Shown here piece by piece: positions 16,132-24,607 of a DNA stretch of 34,438 bases. Every line of letters starts with the position of its first letter. The stretch's first letter is position 1. The stretch comes from an uncultured Alistipes sp. (GTDB lineage: Bacteria > Bacteroidota > Bacteroidia > Bacteroidales > Rikenellaceae). The notes under the pieces were generated by a model. The model ran no database searches. It was not told the origin of the DNA and saw nothing but the letters and a program-made list of their open reading frames with translations. The stretch spans positions 1 through 34,438 of the forward strand of contig CASDZK010000039.1 in assembly GCA_949286165.1 (NCBI GenBank). Direction: 5' to 3'. The position numbers and the translations under genes were made by a program.

Positions 16132-16587
16132 ATGAAAACAGTATTAGAAGTAAGCGCCATCGAAAACGGCACTGTCATTGACCACATACCTTCCGGCAGC
16201 CTGTTCAAGATCATGAACATTCTGCAACTCGAAAACATTACCAACCGCATTACGTTCGGGAACAATCTCGAAAGCAAGCGCATGGGAACCAAGGCCATCA
16301 TCAAGATTTCGGATATGGAGGTTCCGCAGGAGGCGTTGAACAAGATCGCGATCTTCGCGCCGATGGCCCGTGTCAATTATATCAAGAATTTCGAGGTGGT
16401 TCGCAAACTCAGCGTGTCGGTTCCCGATACGCTGGAGGGGAGCATCCGTTGCGCCAACCCCATTTGCGTTACGAACAAGGAGCCGGTTACGCCGAAATTC
16501 GAAATCGTGGACAAGGAAAAAGTGACTCTCCGTTGCCATTATTGCGAGAAAATCACGACGCAGGAGCAGTTCGAGATCATCAAATGA
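16132..16587 (+). CDS. pyrI: Aspartate carbamoyltransferase, regulatory subunit
   Basis: The 151-residue protein has the PyrI allosteric domain followed by the zinc domain, with the four ligands C107, C112, C135 and C138 (CANPIC and CHYC). PyrI binds ATP and CTP and holds the catalytic trimers together in the c6r6 holoenzyme, so this organism should have CTP-feedback-controlled ATCase. It overlaps nothing and follows pyrB by 14 nt. The likely terminator is at 16736-16772. Confidence 0.96.
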   Translation: MKTVLEVSAIENGTVIDHIPSGSLFKIMNILQLENITNRITFGNNLESKRMGTKAIIKISDMEVPQEALNKIAIFAPMARVNYIKNFEVVRKLSVSVPDTLEGSIRCANPICVTNKEPVTPKFEIVDKEKVTLRCHYCEKITTQEQFEIIK

Positions 16588-16723
16588 TTTTCCCCCGAAG
16601 CATGCCCCGGTTCCCCGATAAAGCCGGCCTCGGACGTCCGGAAAACCGGGACCGTCATGAAATCCGGTTTGTCTGCCGGGGAAAATGTCCGAAAGAATTT
16701 CGACGGATTTGAAAATAATTCGC

Positions 16724-16731
16724 TATATTTG
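16724..16731 (+). promoter_or_regulatory. -7 box for the CoA transferase gene
   Basis: TATATTTG matches TAnnTTTG and lies 77 nt before the ATG. The predicted start of transcription falls inside the first arm of the hairpin at 16736-16772. Confidence 0.55.
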
Positions 16732-16735
16732 TATG

Positions 16736-16772
16736 CCATTCCGGAAGCGGGAAATCTCCGGAATGGTTTTTT
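16736..16772 (+). terminator. Intrinsic terminator, likely of yigZ-pyrBI
   Basis: CCATTCCGG (16736-16744) pairs perfectly with CCGGAATGG (16758-16766), followed by six Ts. It lies 150 nt after pyrI and between the CoA transferase -7 box and its ATG. Confidence 0.7.
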
Positions 16773-16808
16773 ATAATTAAAATCATAAATCGTTTTAACA
16801 TAACCCTG

Positions 16809-18122
16809 ATGAAACCGGATATTAAATTTGTTACTCCGCAAGAGGCGGTCAAAGTTATCAAGTCGAACGACCACATCCATCTGAGCAGTGTGGCCAGCGC
16901 TCCCCGCATCCTGATCGATGCCATGGTGGAACGCGGACGGAACAAGGAATTTACCAACGTGCACATCCACCATTTGCATACCGAGGGGCCTGCGCCTTAC
17001 GCGGCTCCGGAACTGGAAGGGGTGTTCCAGCTCGACAGCTTTTTCGTGGGCAGCAACGTCCGCAAGGTAACGCAATCCGGTTATGCCGATTATATCCCCG
17101 TTTTCCTGAGCGAAACGCAGCGGCTTTATCGTGCGGGGGTGTTGCCCTGCAACGTGGCCATGATTCAGGTTTCGCCCGTGGACAAACACGGCTACGTGTC
17201 GCTGGGAACTTCCGTGGATGCTACGCTGGCCGCCGTCGAATGCGCCGAAACCGTTATCGCCGTGGTCAATCCCCATGTGCCCCGTTCTTTTGGCGACGCC
17301 ATGATCCATGCTTCCATGATCGACTATTTCTGTGAAGACGACACGCCGTTGGAAGAGGCCCGTTTCGCGGTTCCCAACGAGGTGGAAACCGCCATCGGGA
17401 AACATTGCGCCGCGCTGATCGAAGACGGCGCGTGTCTGCAAATGGGTATCGGCTCCATCCCCAATGCGGTGCTGGCTCAGCTGACCGGTCATAAGAATCT
17501 GGGAATCCATACGGAAATGTTCGCCGACGGCGTGTTGCCGTTGGTGGAAAGCGGAGTGATCAACGGGATGAACAAGACGACGGACAAGGGCAAAATGGTC
17601 TCCACGTTCCTGATGGGGTCGCAGAAGGTGTACGATTTCATTGACGACAATCCCGGCGTGATGATGATGGATGTGGGATATACCAACGATCCGTACGTCA
17701 TTGCCCGCAACCCGAAAGTAACGGCCATCAATTCCGCTTTGCAGGTGGACCTGACCGGACAGGTCTGCGCCGATTCGTTGGGAACCACGTTCTATTCGGG
17801 CGTCGGCGGCCAGATCGATTTCATTTACGGGGCGTCGATGAGTAAGGGAGGCAAGGCCATTATCGCCATGCCTTCGGTAACGAACAAGGGTATCAGCAAA
17901 ATCGCTCCGGTGCTGAATCCCGGTGCGGGCGTAGTGACCACTCGGGCTCACATCCACTATTTCGTGACGGAATACGGGGCGGTGGATTTGTATGGAAAAT
18001 CGTTGCAGGAGCGGGCCAAACTGATTATCGGCGTGGCCCATCCCGACCATCGCGAAGCTTTGGAAAAAGCGGCGTTCGAACGTTTCGGCCCGCATTACCA
18101 ATATATTAAGATGAACGCATAG
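16809..18122 (+). CDS. Acetyl-CoA hydrolase/transferase family protein (butyryl-CoA:acetate or 4-hydroxybutyrate CoA-transferase-like)
   Basis: The 437-residue protein is a class I CoA transferase of the AbfT/Cat type. The expected catalytic glutamate is E236 in LGIHTEMFADG, close to E238 of the clostridial 4-hydroxybutyrate CoA-transferase. Further family blocks are VSPVDKHGYVSLGTSVD, GIGSIPNAVL, VGGQIDFIYGASMSKGGKAI and AVDLYGKSLQERAKLII. It would swap CoA between acyl-CoA and acetate or another acid. With the Etf/acyl-CoA dehydrogenase operon at 7-11 kb, a terminal butyrate step is a reasonable inference, but acetate:succinyl-CoA or 4-hydroxybutyrate specificity cannot be excluded. It is a single-gene transcript with its own promoter and terminator. 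Confidence 0.9.
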   Translation: MKPDIKFVTPQEAVKVIKSNDHIHLSSVASAPRILIDAMVERGRNKEFTNVHIHHLHTEGPAPYAAPELEGVFQLDSFFVGSNVRKVTQSGYADYIPVFLSETQRLYRAGVLPCNVAMIQVSPVDKHGYVSLGTSVDATLAAVECAETVIAVVNPHVPRSFGDAMIHASMIDYFCEDDTPLEEARFAVPNEVETAIGKHCAALIEDGACLQMGIGSIPNAVLAQLTGHKNLGIHTEMFADGVLPLVESGVINGMNKTTDKGKMVSTFLMGSQKVYDFIDDNPGVMMMDVGYTNDPYVIARNPKVTAINSALQVDLTGQVCADSLGTTFYSGVGGQIDFIYGASMSKGGKAIIAMPSVTNKGISKIAPVLNPGAGVVTTRAHIHYFVTEYGAVDLYGKSLQERAKLIIGVAHPDHREALEKAAFERFGPHYQYIKMNA

Positions 18123-18147
18123 AATATCCCGGTCTGGATCGATCAAG

Positions 18148-18178
18148 CGGGGCTGCCGGAAAGGAACGGGCAGCCCCG
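18148..18178 (+). terminator. Terminator of the CoA transferase gene
   Basis: Ten-base GC-rich arms CGGGGCTGCC and GGCAGCCCCG pair perfectly, 25 nt after the stop, and are followed by an interrupted T-rich tail. Confidence 0.65.
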
Positions 18179-18213
18179 TTTCGCGTTTTCCGGCGGAATT
18201 CTTCGGTCCGTTA

Positions 18214-18244
18214 TTGTCCGTTTGCATGGAATTTGTTATTTTTG
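18214..18244 (+). promoter_or_regulatory. Promoter of the SLOG-family gene
   Basis: TTG (18214-18216) and TATTTTTG (18237-18244) are separated by 20 nt, a good match to the Bacteroidota consensus. The ATG of the gene follows only 4 nt after the -7 box. Confidence 0.6.
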
Positions 18245-18248
18245 AAGT

Positions 18249-18770
18249 ATGATTTTGATTTTCGATGCTTCCACTACGGCGGCTTTTACCGGTTACCGGC
18301 TGGAGAAGATTTTCCCCGGCGGATACGACGCCGTCCGTTACCGGCAGATCCGTACCCGTTTGCAGGAGGCCGTGCAACAGTTGTACGGAGCGGGTTACCG
18401 TACCTTCATCAGCGGCATGGCCACCGGTTTCGACCAGTGGGCGGCCGAAGCCGTCATTCTGTTGCGCGACAGCGGTTCCTGTCCGGATATCCGGCTGGTG
18501 GCGGCCGTTCCCTGCCCCGATCAGCCGGCCCGTTTCGACGACCGCTCGCGCCGGTTGTACGCCCGTTTGCTGGAACAGGCCGACGAGGTGTACCGGTTGT
18601 CGGAAACGCGGGACCGCGGCTGTTTCCTGCGCCGCAACGACTGGATGCTCGAACGTTGTTCGCATGTCATTTGCTATTACGACGGTCAGCCCGGCGGTAC
18701 GGGTTATACCGTCAATCGGGCGCGGCGGCTCAATCTGCCCGTCGCCAATCTGTGGCGGCCCGATGAATAG
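18249..18770 (+). CDS. SLOG-family (DUF1273/YpsA-like) nucleotide-binding protein
   Basis: The 173-residue protein has the SLOG Rossmann-like fold: FTGYRLEKI near the N-terminus, FISGMATGFDQWAAEAVILLR (about 52-72) with the glycine-rich loop, and VICYYDGQPGGTGYTVNRAR near the C-terminus with the GGT loop. SLOG proteins bind nucleotides or nucleotide-derived ligands; relatives include DprA and the cytokinin-activating LOG enzymes. The precise ligand is unknown. It is flanked by terminators on both sides, so it is monocistronic. The promoter lies so close that the message may be leaderless. Confidence 0.82.
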   Translation: MILIFDASTTAAFTGYRLEKIFPGGYDAVRYRQIRTRLQEAVQQLYGAGYRTFISGMATGFDQWAAEAVILLRDSGSCPDIRLVAAVPCPDQPARFDDRSRRLYARLLEQADEVYRLSETRDRGCFLRRNDWMLERCSHVICYYDGQPGGTGYTVNRARRLNLPVANLWRPDE

Positions 18771-18789
18771 AGAAATTTTTCCGAAGGGG

Positions 18790-18838
18790 GAGAAACGAGG
18801 CGGTCCGGAAGACAATCGGCGGCCTCGTTTCTCTTTTT
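18790..18838 (+). terminator. Terminator of the SLOG gene
   Basis: Twelve-base arms GAGAAACGAGGC (18790-18801) and GCCTCGTTTCTC (18822-18833) pair perfectly and are followed by five Ts. The remaining gap to cysQ holds only the cysQ promoter. Confidence 0.8.
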
Positions 18839-19021
18839 CAAACCGGGGGCGCACATACGGGAATCGGGCTTTCGAGAACGGATGAATCCTGCCGGCGGGA
18901 ACGGACACGGGGACGTGCGGCGGACGGGCGTTCGGGAAGGTGTTCGGAAAATCTTTCGGGCCGAACCGTGCCGTAGCCGCGCTTAATTTCCCGTTTTCGC
19001 TTTTTCGGCAGGCAAAAAAGA

Positions 19022-19029
19022 TATATTTG
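19022..19029 (+). promoter_or_regulatory. -7 box for cysQ
   Basis: TATATTTG matches TAnnTTTG, 24 nt before the cysQ ATG. No convincing -33 box was found. Confidence 0.5.
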
Positions 19030-19053
19030 TGCCTGCGGTTTATACGAGTGAAG

Positions 19054-19863
19054 ATGAGTGACAATTTATATGTGGCCGTTTGTGCGGCCGTAGCGGCCGG
19101 GAACGATATTCTCCGGATTTACACCGATCCCGCCGCCGATTTCCAGATCGAACGCAAAAGCGACAACTCCCCTTTGACCGTGGCCGACAAAGCGGCCCAT
19201 AAACGGATTGCGGAGGCTTTGCGCCCTACGGGCATCCCCATACTCAGCGAGGAAGGACGGCACGAGCCGTACGGCGTCCGGGCCGGATGGGAACTTTTGT
19301 GGGTCGTCGATCCGCTCGACGGAACGAAAGAGTTTATCAAGCGCAACGGCGATTTTACGGTCAATATCGCTTTGGTCCGTTCCGGAACGCCCGTATCGGG
19401 CGTTATTTACGTGCCGGTTTCGCGGACGCTTTATTTCGCCGAAGAGGGTTTGGGCGCTTACCGGCTGGACGACGTGGAAAACGCAGGTTCTCCGGCATTC
19501 CGGCAGCAGTTGGAACGTGCGCGACGGCTGCCGCTTGACGCTGTGCACGATACGTTCCGCATCGTGGCTTCCGCTTCCCACATGAACGAAGCGACGGCGG
19601 AATATATCGAACGGTTGAAGGAAAGCCATGCGCGGACCGAAATCGTGTCGCGCGGCAGTTCGTTGAAAATCTGCATGGTCGCCGAAGGCACGGCGGACGT
19701 TTATCCCCGTTTTGCGCCTACGATGGAGTGGGATACGGCGGCCGGCGACGCCATCGCCCGGTGCGCGGGACGGACGGTTTGCTGCCTGGACGACGGCATG
19801 CCGCTGGTTTATAACAAGCCCGATTTACTGAATCCCTGCTTTGTGGTCAAATCGTCGGAATAA
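19054..19863 (+). CDS. cysQ: 3'(2'),5'-bisphosphate nucleotidase (PAP phosphatase)
   Basis: The 269-residue enzyme hydrolyses 3'-phosphoadenosine 5'-phosphate to AMP. Inositol-monophosphatase-family metal sites are intact: SEE (65-67), DPLDGT (86-91) and WDTAAGDA near residue 222, plus SDNSPLTVAD (36-45). I chose ATG 19054 over an in-frame ATG at 18940, because the promoter box lies between them and similarity starts at MSDNLYVAV. It opens the sulfonation module: PAP is the product left by the sulfotransferase encoded at 23.5 kb and it inhibits such enzymes, so CysQ fits as the clean-up step. Confidence 0.93.
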   Translation: MSDNLYVAVCAAVAAGNDILRIYTDPAADFQIERKSDNSPLTVADKAAHKRIAEALRPTGIPILSEEGRHEPYGVRAGWELLWVVDPLDGTKEFIKRNGDFTVNIALVRSGTPVSGVIYVPVSRTLYFAEEGLGAYRLDDVENAGSPAFRQQLERARRLPLDAVHDTFRIVASASHMNEATAEYIERLKESHARTEIVSRGSSLKICMVAEGTADVYPRFAPTMEWDTAAGDAIARCAGRTVCCLDDGMPLVYNKPDLLNPCFVVKSSE

Positions 19864-19949
19864 TTGTCCCATATCGGTCCAAATGATCGGTCGGGATTTC
19901 GCTTTTCCGGTTTTTCGTTTAATTTTAACCCGTTTTTCGCAATTTTGTT

Positions 19950-20555
19950 ATGGAGCAAAATCACATCTATCCGATATACGACCGCATGTTGCAGCGGGCC
20001 GACCGCGAACGGTTGCTGGGGCAGCGGGCAGTCATGATCTGGTTTACCGGCCTGTCGGGGTCGGGCAAAAGCACGCTTGCCCTTGCGCTCGAACGGGAGT
20101 TGTACGCCCGCGGGTTCCTTTCCCGGATTCTCGACGGCGATAATATCCGCCACGGCATTAATAAGAATCTGGGCTTTTCCGAAGAGGACCGGTTCGAAAA
20201 CATCCGCCGTATCGCCGAAGTTTCCAAACTGTTCGTCGATACGGGCATCATTACCATCGCTGCCTTTATCAGTCCTACCCACCGTATCCGTGCCGCTGCC
20301 GCCGAAATCATCGGTCGGGAGAATTTTGTGGAGGTCTATGTGAACACTCCTCTCGAAGTGTGCGAAGCCCGCGATGTCAAAGGGTTGTATAAAAAGGCCC
20401 GGCGCGGGGAGATCCGGGAATTTACCGGTATTTCGTCGGTTTTCGAGGCGCCGGAACATCCCGATCTGGTTATCGACACTTCCGCCGCCCCGCTCGAAGA
20501 GTCGGTGCGACGCCTGCTCGAAGTCGTGCTGCAAAGAGTTTCCCTGCCCGAATAA
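19950..20555 (+). CDS. cysC: Adenylylsulfate kinase (APS kinase)
   Basis: The 201-residue kinase phosphorylates APS to PAPS. It has the P-loop GLSGSGKST (34-42), the APS-binding block DGDNIRHGINKNLGFSEEDR (62-81) with the following ENIRR, and FISPTHRIR with the family serine. The domain is complete and should be active. It follows cysQ by 86 nt and precedes cysD by 167 nt; cysD has its own promoter. It supplies PAPS to the sulfotransferase. The true P-loop contrasts with the degenerate CysC-like tail of CysN below. Confidence 0.95.
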   Translation: MEQNHIYPIYDRMLQRADRERLLGQRAVMIWFTGLSGSGKSTLALALERELYARGFLSRILDGDNIRHGINKNLGFSEEDRFENIRRIAEVSKLFVDTGIITIAAFISPTHRIRAAAAEIIGRENFVEVYVNTPLEVCEARDVKGLYKKARRGEIREFTGISSVFEAPEHPDLVIDTSAAPLEESVRRLLEVVLQRVSLPE

Positions 20556-20634
20556 CCGGTCCGTTTCGGCCGTTTTTCGGGCCGTTTCGTGTTTTCCCGG
20601 TTCTTTCCCGCTTCCGGCGCGGGGAAGTCGCCGA

Positions 20635-20665
20635 TTGGCTGGTTGGCAAATAATGTTTACCTTTG
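20635..20665 (+). promoter_or_regulatory. Promoter of cysD-cysN-sulfotransferase-PCMD operon
   Basis: TTG (20635-20637) and TACCTTTG (20658-20665) are spaced by 20 nt, an excellent Bacteroidota promoter. The leader is about 50 nt and carries a small hairpin. Confidence 0.7.
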
Positions 20666-20697
20666 CGGAGCAATCAGATAAAAAAAGTATAATTAAC

Positions 20698-20711
20698 GGC
20701 GTTTCGACGCC
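20698..20711 (+). promoter_or_regulatory. UUCG-tetraloop hairpin in the cysD leader
   Basis: GGCGT and ACGCC arms enclose a TTCG loop, 11 nt before the cysD start. It is short but very stable as RNA and could affect translation initiation; no known riboswitch is recognised. Confidence 0.35.
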
Positions 20712-20722
20712 TTCATGCAAAT

Positions 20723-21631
20723 ATGCCTACCTATAAATTAAGTCATTTGAAAGAACTCGAAGCCGAGTCCATTCATATTATTCGGGAGGTGGCTGCGGAA
20801 TTCGAAAACCCGGTCATGCTGTATTCCATCGGCAAAGATTCGTCCGTGATGGTGCGGCTGGCCGAAAAGGCTTTCTCTCCGGGCAAAGTGCCTTTCCCGC
20901 TGATGCATATCGATTCCAAGTGGAAATTCCATGAGATGATCGAATTTCGCGACCGTTATGCGAAGGAGTTCGGCTGGGACCTCATCGTGGAATCCAACGA
21001 GGAGGCTTACCGCCAGGGTGTCGGTCCCTTTACCCACGGCAGCAAGGTGCATACCGATTTGATGAAGACACAGGCTTTGCTGGCCGCTCTGGACAAGTAC
21101 AAGTTCGATGCCGCTTTCGGCGGCGCCCGTCGCGATGAGGAGAAGTCGCGGGCCAAAGAACGGATTTTTTCGTTCCGCGACCGTTTCCACCAGTGGGACC
21201 CCAAGAACCAGCGTCCCGAATTGTGGGATATCTATAACGCCAAGATACACAAAGGGGAATCCATCCGCGTTTTCCCGCTTTCCAACTGGACGGAACTGGA
21301 TATTTGGCAATATATCCGGCTGGAAAACATTCCCATCGTTCCGCTCTATTTCGCCAAGGAACGCCCGATCGTCGAAATAGACGGCAATCTGATTATGGTG
21401 GACGATGACCGTATGCCCAAGGAGCTGCGCGACAAGGCGCGGATGCGCATGGTGCGTTTCCGCACGTTGGGGTGCTATCCGCTTACCGGAGCGGTGGAGT
21501 CCGAAGCCGATACCATCGAAAAGATCGTGGAAGAGATGATGACTACGACCAAGAGCGAGCGCACGACCCGCGTGATCGATTTCGACCAGGACGGCAGTAT
21601 GGAACAGAAAAAACGGGAAGGCTATTTTTAG
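20723..21631 (+). CDS. cysD: Sulfate adenylyltransferase subunit 2 (ATP sulfurylase small subunit)
   Basis: The 302-residue protein is the catalytic PP-loop subunit of the CysDN ATP sulfurylase, which makes APS from ATP and sulfate. The PP-loop SIGKDS is at 35-40. Conserved [15 protein letters not shown] (around residues 133-147) and [15 protein letters not shown] follow. The length matches the family. The downstream cysN begins 84 nt later and the two should form a heterodimer. Confidence 0.97.
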   Translation: MPTYKLSHLKELEAESIHIIREVAAEFENPVMLYSIGKDSSVMVRLAEKAFSPGKVPFPLMHIDSKWKFHEMIEFRDRYAKEFGWDLIVESNEEAYRQGVGPFTHGSKVHTDLMKTQALLAALDKYKFDAAFGGARRDEEKSRAKERIFSFRDRFHQWDPKNQRPELWDIYNAKIHKGESIRVFPLSNWTELDIWQYIRLENIPIVPLYFAKERPIVEIDGNLIMVDDDRMPKELRDKARMRMVRFRTLGCYPLTGAVESEADTIEKIVEEMMTTTKSERTTRVIDFDQDGSMEQKKREGYF

Positions 21632-21715
21632 CGGAAACGCAGACCTTTCCGTGCCGGGTCGTTGGCCGGGCGGAAAACGGTCGGAAAGTCTGCAAAATCT
21701 AACGACAAAAAGCGA

Positions 21716-23458
21716 ATGATGCAAGATACAAAACTGAATATCAAGGAATTTCTTGACCGTGACGAGCAGAAGGACCTGTTGCGTTTCCTGACGGCTGGTT
21801 CGGTCGATGACGGCAAGTCCACCCTGATCGGGCGGTTGCTGTTCGACAGCAAGAAACTGTACGAAGACCAGCTGGATGCGTTGGAACGCGACAGCAAACG
21901 GGTGGGAAACGCCGGCGACAACATCGATTACGCCCTTTTGCTCGACGGTTTGAAAGCCGAACGCGAACAGGGCATAACCATCGACGTGGCTTACCGTTAT
22001 TTCTCCACCAACCAGCGGAAGTTCATCATTGCCGACACGCCGGGGCACGAACAATATACCCGCAACATGATTACGGGCGGCTCCACGGCCAATCTGGCCG
22101 TGATTTTGGTAGACGCCCGCAGCGGAGTCATTACCCAGACCCGCCGCCATACCTATCTGGTCTCTTTGCTGGGCATCCGGCATGTGGTGCTGGCGGTCAA
22201 TAAGATGGACCTGGTGGGGTACGACCGGAAGGTATTCGATGCTATCGTTGCCGATTACGAGGCTTTTACGGCCGGGCTGAACATTCCGGACATCACTCCC
22301 ATTCCGCTGTCCGCCCTGAAGGGGGACAATGTGGTCGAGCGGTCGGAGAACATGCCGTGGTACACCGGGCCTTCGTTGCTCGATTTTCTGGAAACGGTCC
22401 CGGTCGGCAGCGACCAGAACTTCGCCGATTTCCGGTTCCCGGTGCAGTACGTCATGCGCCCCAATCTCGATTTCCGCGGTTTCGCCGGCAAGATCGCTTC
22501 CGGCGTGGTGCATAAGGGCGATGCCGTGGTGGCCCTGCCTTCCGGCAAGACCTCCCGCATCAAGGGCATTCATGTTTACGAAGGGGAGCTGGAGGAGGCT
22601 TTCGCCCCGCAGTCCGTCACGCTGACTTTGGAAGACGAGATCGACGTGTCGCGCGGCGAGATGCTGGTGCATCCTGATGACCTGCCCTGCATCGACCGCA
22701 ATTTCGAAGCCATGCTGGTCTGGATGGATGAAACGCCGATGGACGCCGACAAGCAGTTTTTCATCAAGCATACCACGAACCTGACCCGCGTTCGGATCGA
22801 CGAGATCAAATACCGGGTGGATGTCAATACGATGGAGCAGTCGCAGGCGGCGAACCTTGCGCTGAACGAGATCGGCCGGGTGGTGTTTACCTCCAACAAG
22901 CCGTTGTTTTTCGATCCTTACGAACGGAACCGGAATTGCGGGGCGTTCATCCTGATCGATCCCGTGACCAACAATACCAGCGCGGTGGGAATGATTATCG
23001 GCCCTGTGGAGGCCGCCGGCCTTTCCTCGGCCCTGACGGAAGAGCAGCGCGAGGCGATGCGCCGGGGTGTTTCGTCGCTCACGGCCGCCCAACGGGCGGT
23101 GCGCTACGACCAGCAGGCCCGTATCGTGTGGGTGTCCGCTCCTTCCGATGCCGCGGCGCACGAGGTGCTTTACACGTTGGAACGGCGGCTGTTCGATGCC
23201 GACAAACGGGTCGCGGTGCTCGACAACGCCCGGTTGAACGTCCGGCCGGATACGTTGTTGTCGTTGGCCGAGGAGCTTCAGGAACAGGGGTATATCGTTT
23301 TGGCGTATGCCTGCGGCGGAACCGACGATTCCGTGTGCGGCCTGGCTTCGCGGGACCGTTTTACGGTGGTGTCGGTGGATGCGGCCTGTCCGGGGGCGTT
23401 CGAGATCGATTCCCGCAAAATGATTTCCCGGATAGAAGAATTGGTAAATACGTTGTAA
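21716..23458 (+). CDS. cysN: Sulfate adenylyltransferase subunit 1 (GTPase) fused to a degenerate APS-kinase-like domain
   Basis: The 580-residue protein begins at the tandem ATG 21716/21719; an ATG at 21662 would add a non-conserved stretch. The GTPase half is standard Cys[10 protein letters not shown] (28-36), DTPGHEQY (107-114) and NKMDL near 162, then EF-Tu-like barrels. CysN couples GTP hydrolysis to APS synthesis by CysD. Residues about 466-580 are extra compared with ~475-residue CysN proteins. They align by eye with CysC along its length (IVWVSAPSD against [31 protein letters not shown] against the CysC LERELY...ILDGDNI stretch), but the P-loop residues are replaced. The tail therefore should not phosphorylate APS and could be a regulatory or structural domain. 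Confidence 0.93.
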   Translation: MMQDTKLNIKEFLDRDEQKDLLRFLTAGSVDDGKSTLIGRLLFDSKKLYEDQLDALERDSKRVGNAGDNIDYALLLDGLKAEREQGITIDVAYRYFSTNQRKFIIADTPGHEQYTRNMITGGSTANLAVILVDARSGVITQTRRHTYLVSLLGIRHVVLAVNKMDLVGYDRKVFDAIVADYEAFTAGLNIPDITPIPLSALKGDNVVERSENMPWYTGPSLLDFLETVPVGSDQNFADFRFPVQYVMRPNLDFRGFAGKIASGVVHKGDAVVALPSGKTSRIKGIHVYEGELEEAFAPQSVTLTLEDEIDVSRGEMLVHPDDLPCIDRNFEAMLVWMDETPMDADKQFFIKHTTNLTRVRIDEIKYRVDVNTMEQSQAANLALNEIGRVVFTSNKPLFFDPYERNRNCGAFILIDPVTNNTSAVGMIIGPVEAAGLSSALTEEQREAMRRGVSSLTAAQRAVRYDQQARIVWVSAPSDAAAHEVLYTLERRLFDADKRVAVLDNARLNVRPDTLLSLAEELQEQGYIVLAYACGGTDDSVCGLASRDRFTVVSVDAACPGAFEIDSRKMISRIEELVNTL

Positions 23459-23461
23459 GTT

Positions 23462-24568
23462 ATGGGACGACTGGAATTCAGTAAATTACCCATCAATACG
23501 CTGGTCGGGGCCAGTTGGGATACTTTTTGCAAGATTACGCAGGGGCGGGAGATCGATAAGGGATACCGGCAGAAATACCTGCTTACCAAATGCGTGTGCC
23601 GGTTGTTGAGCTGCCTGAACGGCATCGAGAATCGCCGTTACCGCAAACGGCTGGCGGGACAGCCTATCGAACACGATCCCGTTTTTATTCTGGGACACTG
23701 GCGCAGCGGCACTACTTTTGTACATAACGTGCTTTCCTGCGACAGGCAGTTCGGCTACAATACCACCTATCAAACGGTATTTCCGTTCCTGATGCAGTGG
23801 GGGCAACCCTTTTTCAAGAAGCAGATGGCGGCCCTGATGCCGGACCGACGGCCGACGGACAATATGGAATTGCAGGTGGATTTGCCGCAGGAGGAGGAGT
23901 TCGCCCTGGCGAACATGATTCCTTATACGTTCTATAATTTCTGGTTTTTCCCGAAATACACGATGGAGTATTGCGACAAGTACCTGTTGTTCGAGCAGGC
24001 TTCGCCGGAAGAGATCGCGGTGTTCCGCGAAACGTTCGAGCGGTTGATCCGGGTGTCGCTCTGGAATACTTCCGGCAAGATATTCTTGTCGAAGAATCCG
24101 CCGCATACGGGCCGTATTCCGCAATTGCTGGAAATGTTTCCCAACGCCCGTTTCGTTTATCTCATGCGGAATCCCTATACGGTGTTCGAATCTACCCGCA
24201 GTTTCTTTACCAATACCATACAGCCGTTGAAGCTGGAGGATATTTCCGACGAACAGCTCGAACGGAACATTTTGGAGGTGTATGCCAAACTGTATCATAA
24301 GTACGAACGGGACAAGGCTTTGATTCCGGAAGGGAATCTGATCGAAGTGAAGTTCGAGGATTTCGAGGCGGAGCCGTACGAAATGACGAAACGGATTTAC
24401 GAAACGTTGTCGCTGGACGGGTTCGACGCGGCTTCTCCCGCCATTCGGAAGTATCTGGCCGGGAAGAAAGGGTATCGCAAAAACCGTTACGATTACAAGG
24501 AACGTACCGTGCGTTTGGTGGAAGAACATTGGAAATTCGCGTTGGACGACTGGGGCTACCGTCTTTGA
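23462..24568 (+). CDS. PAPS-dependent sulfotransferase family protein
   Basis: The 368-residue protein has both sulfotransferase PAPS-binding motifs: GHWRSGTTFVHN (78-89; 5'-phosphosulfate loop) and RFVYLMRNPYTVFESTRSF (about 230; 3'-phosphate loop). The family moves a sulfo group from PAPS onto a hydroxyl or amine. Its start lies 3 nt after the cysN stop, so it shares that transcript, which ties PAPS supply directly to this enzyme. The same gene arrangement (PAPS synthesis genes followed by a sulfotransferase) is known from Bacteroides thetaiotaomicron, where the enzyme sulfonates cholesterol and other steroids. The same substrate here is an inference; sulfonolipid or surface sugar are alternatives. 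No signal peptide is seen, so it is probably cytoplasmic. Confidence 0.88.
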   Translation: MGRLEFSKLPINTLVGASWDTFCKITQGREIDKGYRQKYLLTKCVCRLLSCLNGIENRRYRKRLAGQPIEHDPVFILGHWRSGTTFVHNVLSCDRQFGYNTTYQTVFPFLMQWGQPFFKKQMAALMPDRRPTDNMELQVDLPQEEEFALANMIPYTFYNFWFFPKYTMEYCDKYLLFEQASPEEIAVFRETFERLIRVSLWNTSGKIFLSKNPPHTGRIPQLLEMFPNARFVYLMRNPYTVFESTRSFFTNTIQPLKLEDISDEQLERNILEVYAKLYHKYERDKALIPEGNLIEVKFEDFEAEPYEMTKRIYETLSLDGFDAASPAIRKYLAGKKGYRKNRYDYKERTVRLVEEHWKFALDDWGYRL

Positions 24569-24607
24569 AAACCGGTTTTCCGGTAGTCTTCGTAAAAAAC
24601 AAGGATT

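Noticed and set aside
16539..19064. An 841-codon open frame antisense to the CoA transferase region
   Set aside because: It runs across several convincing plus-strand genes, has no family resemblance and reflects high GC at third codon positions.
20738..23161. An 807-codon open frame antisense to cysD-cysN
   Set aside because: Both strand genes cannot be real here; CysD and CysN motifs are unambiguous.
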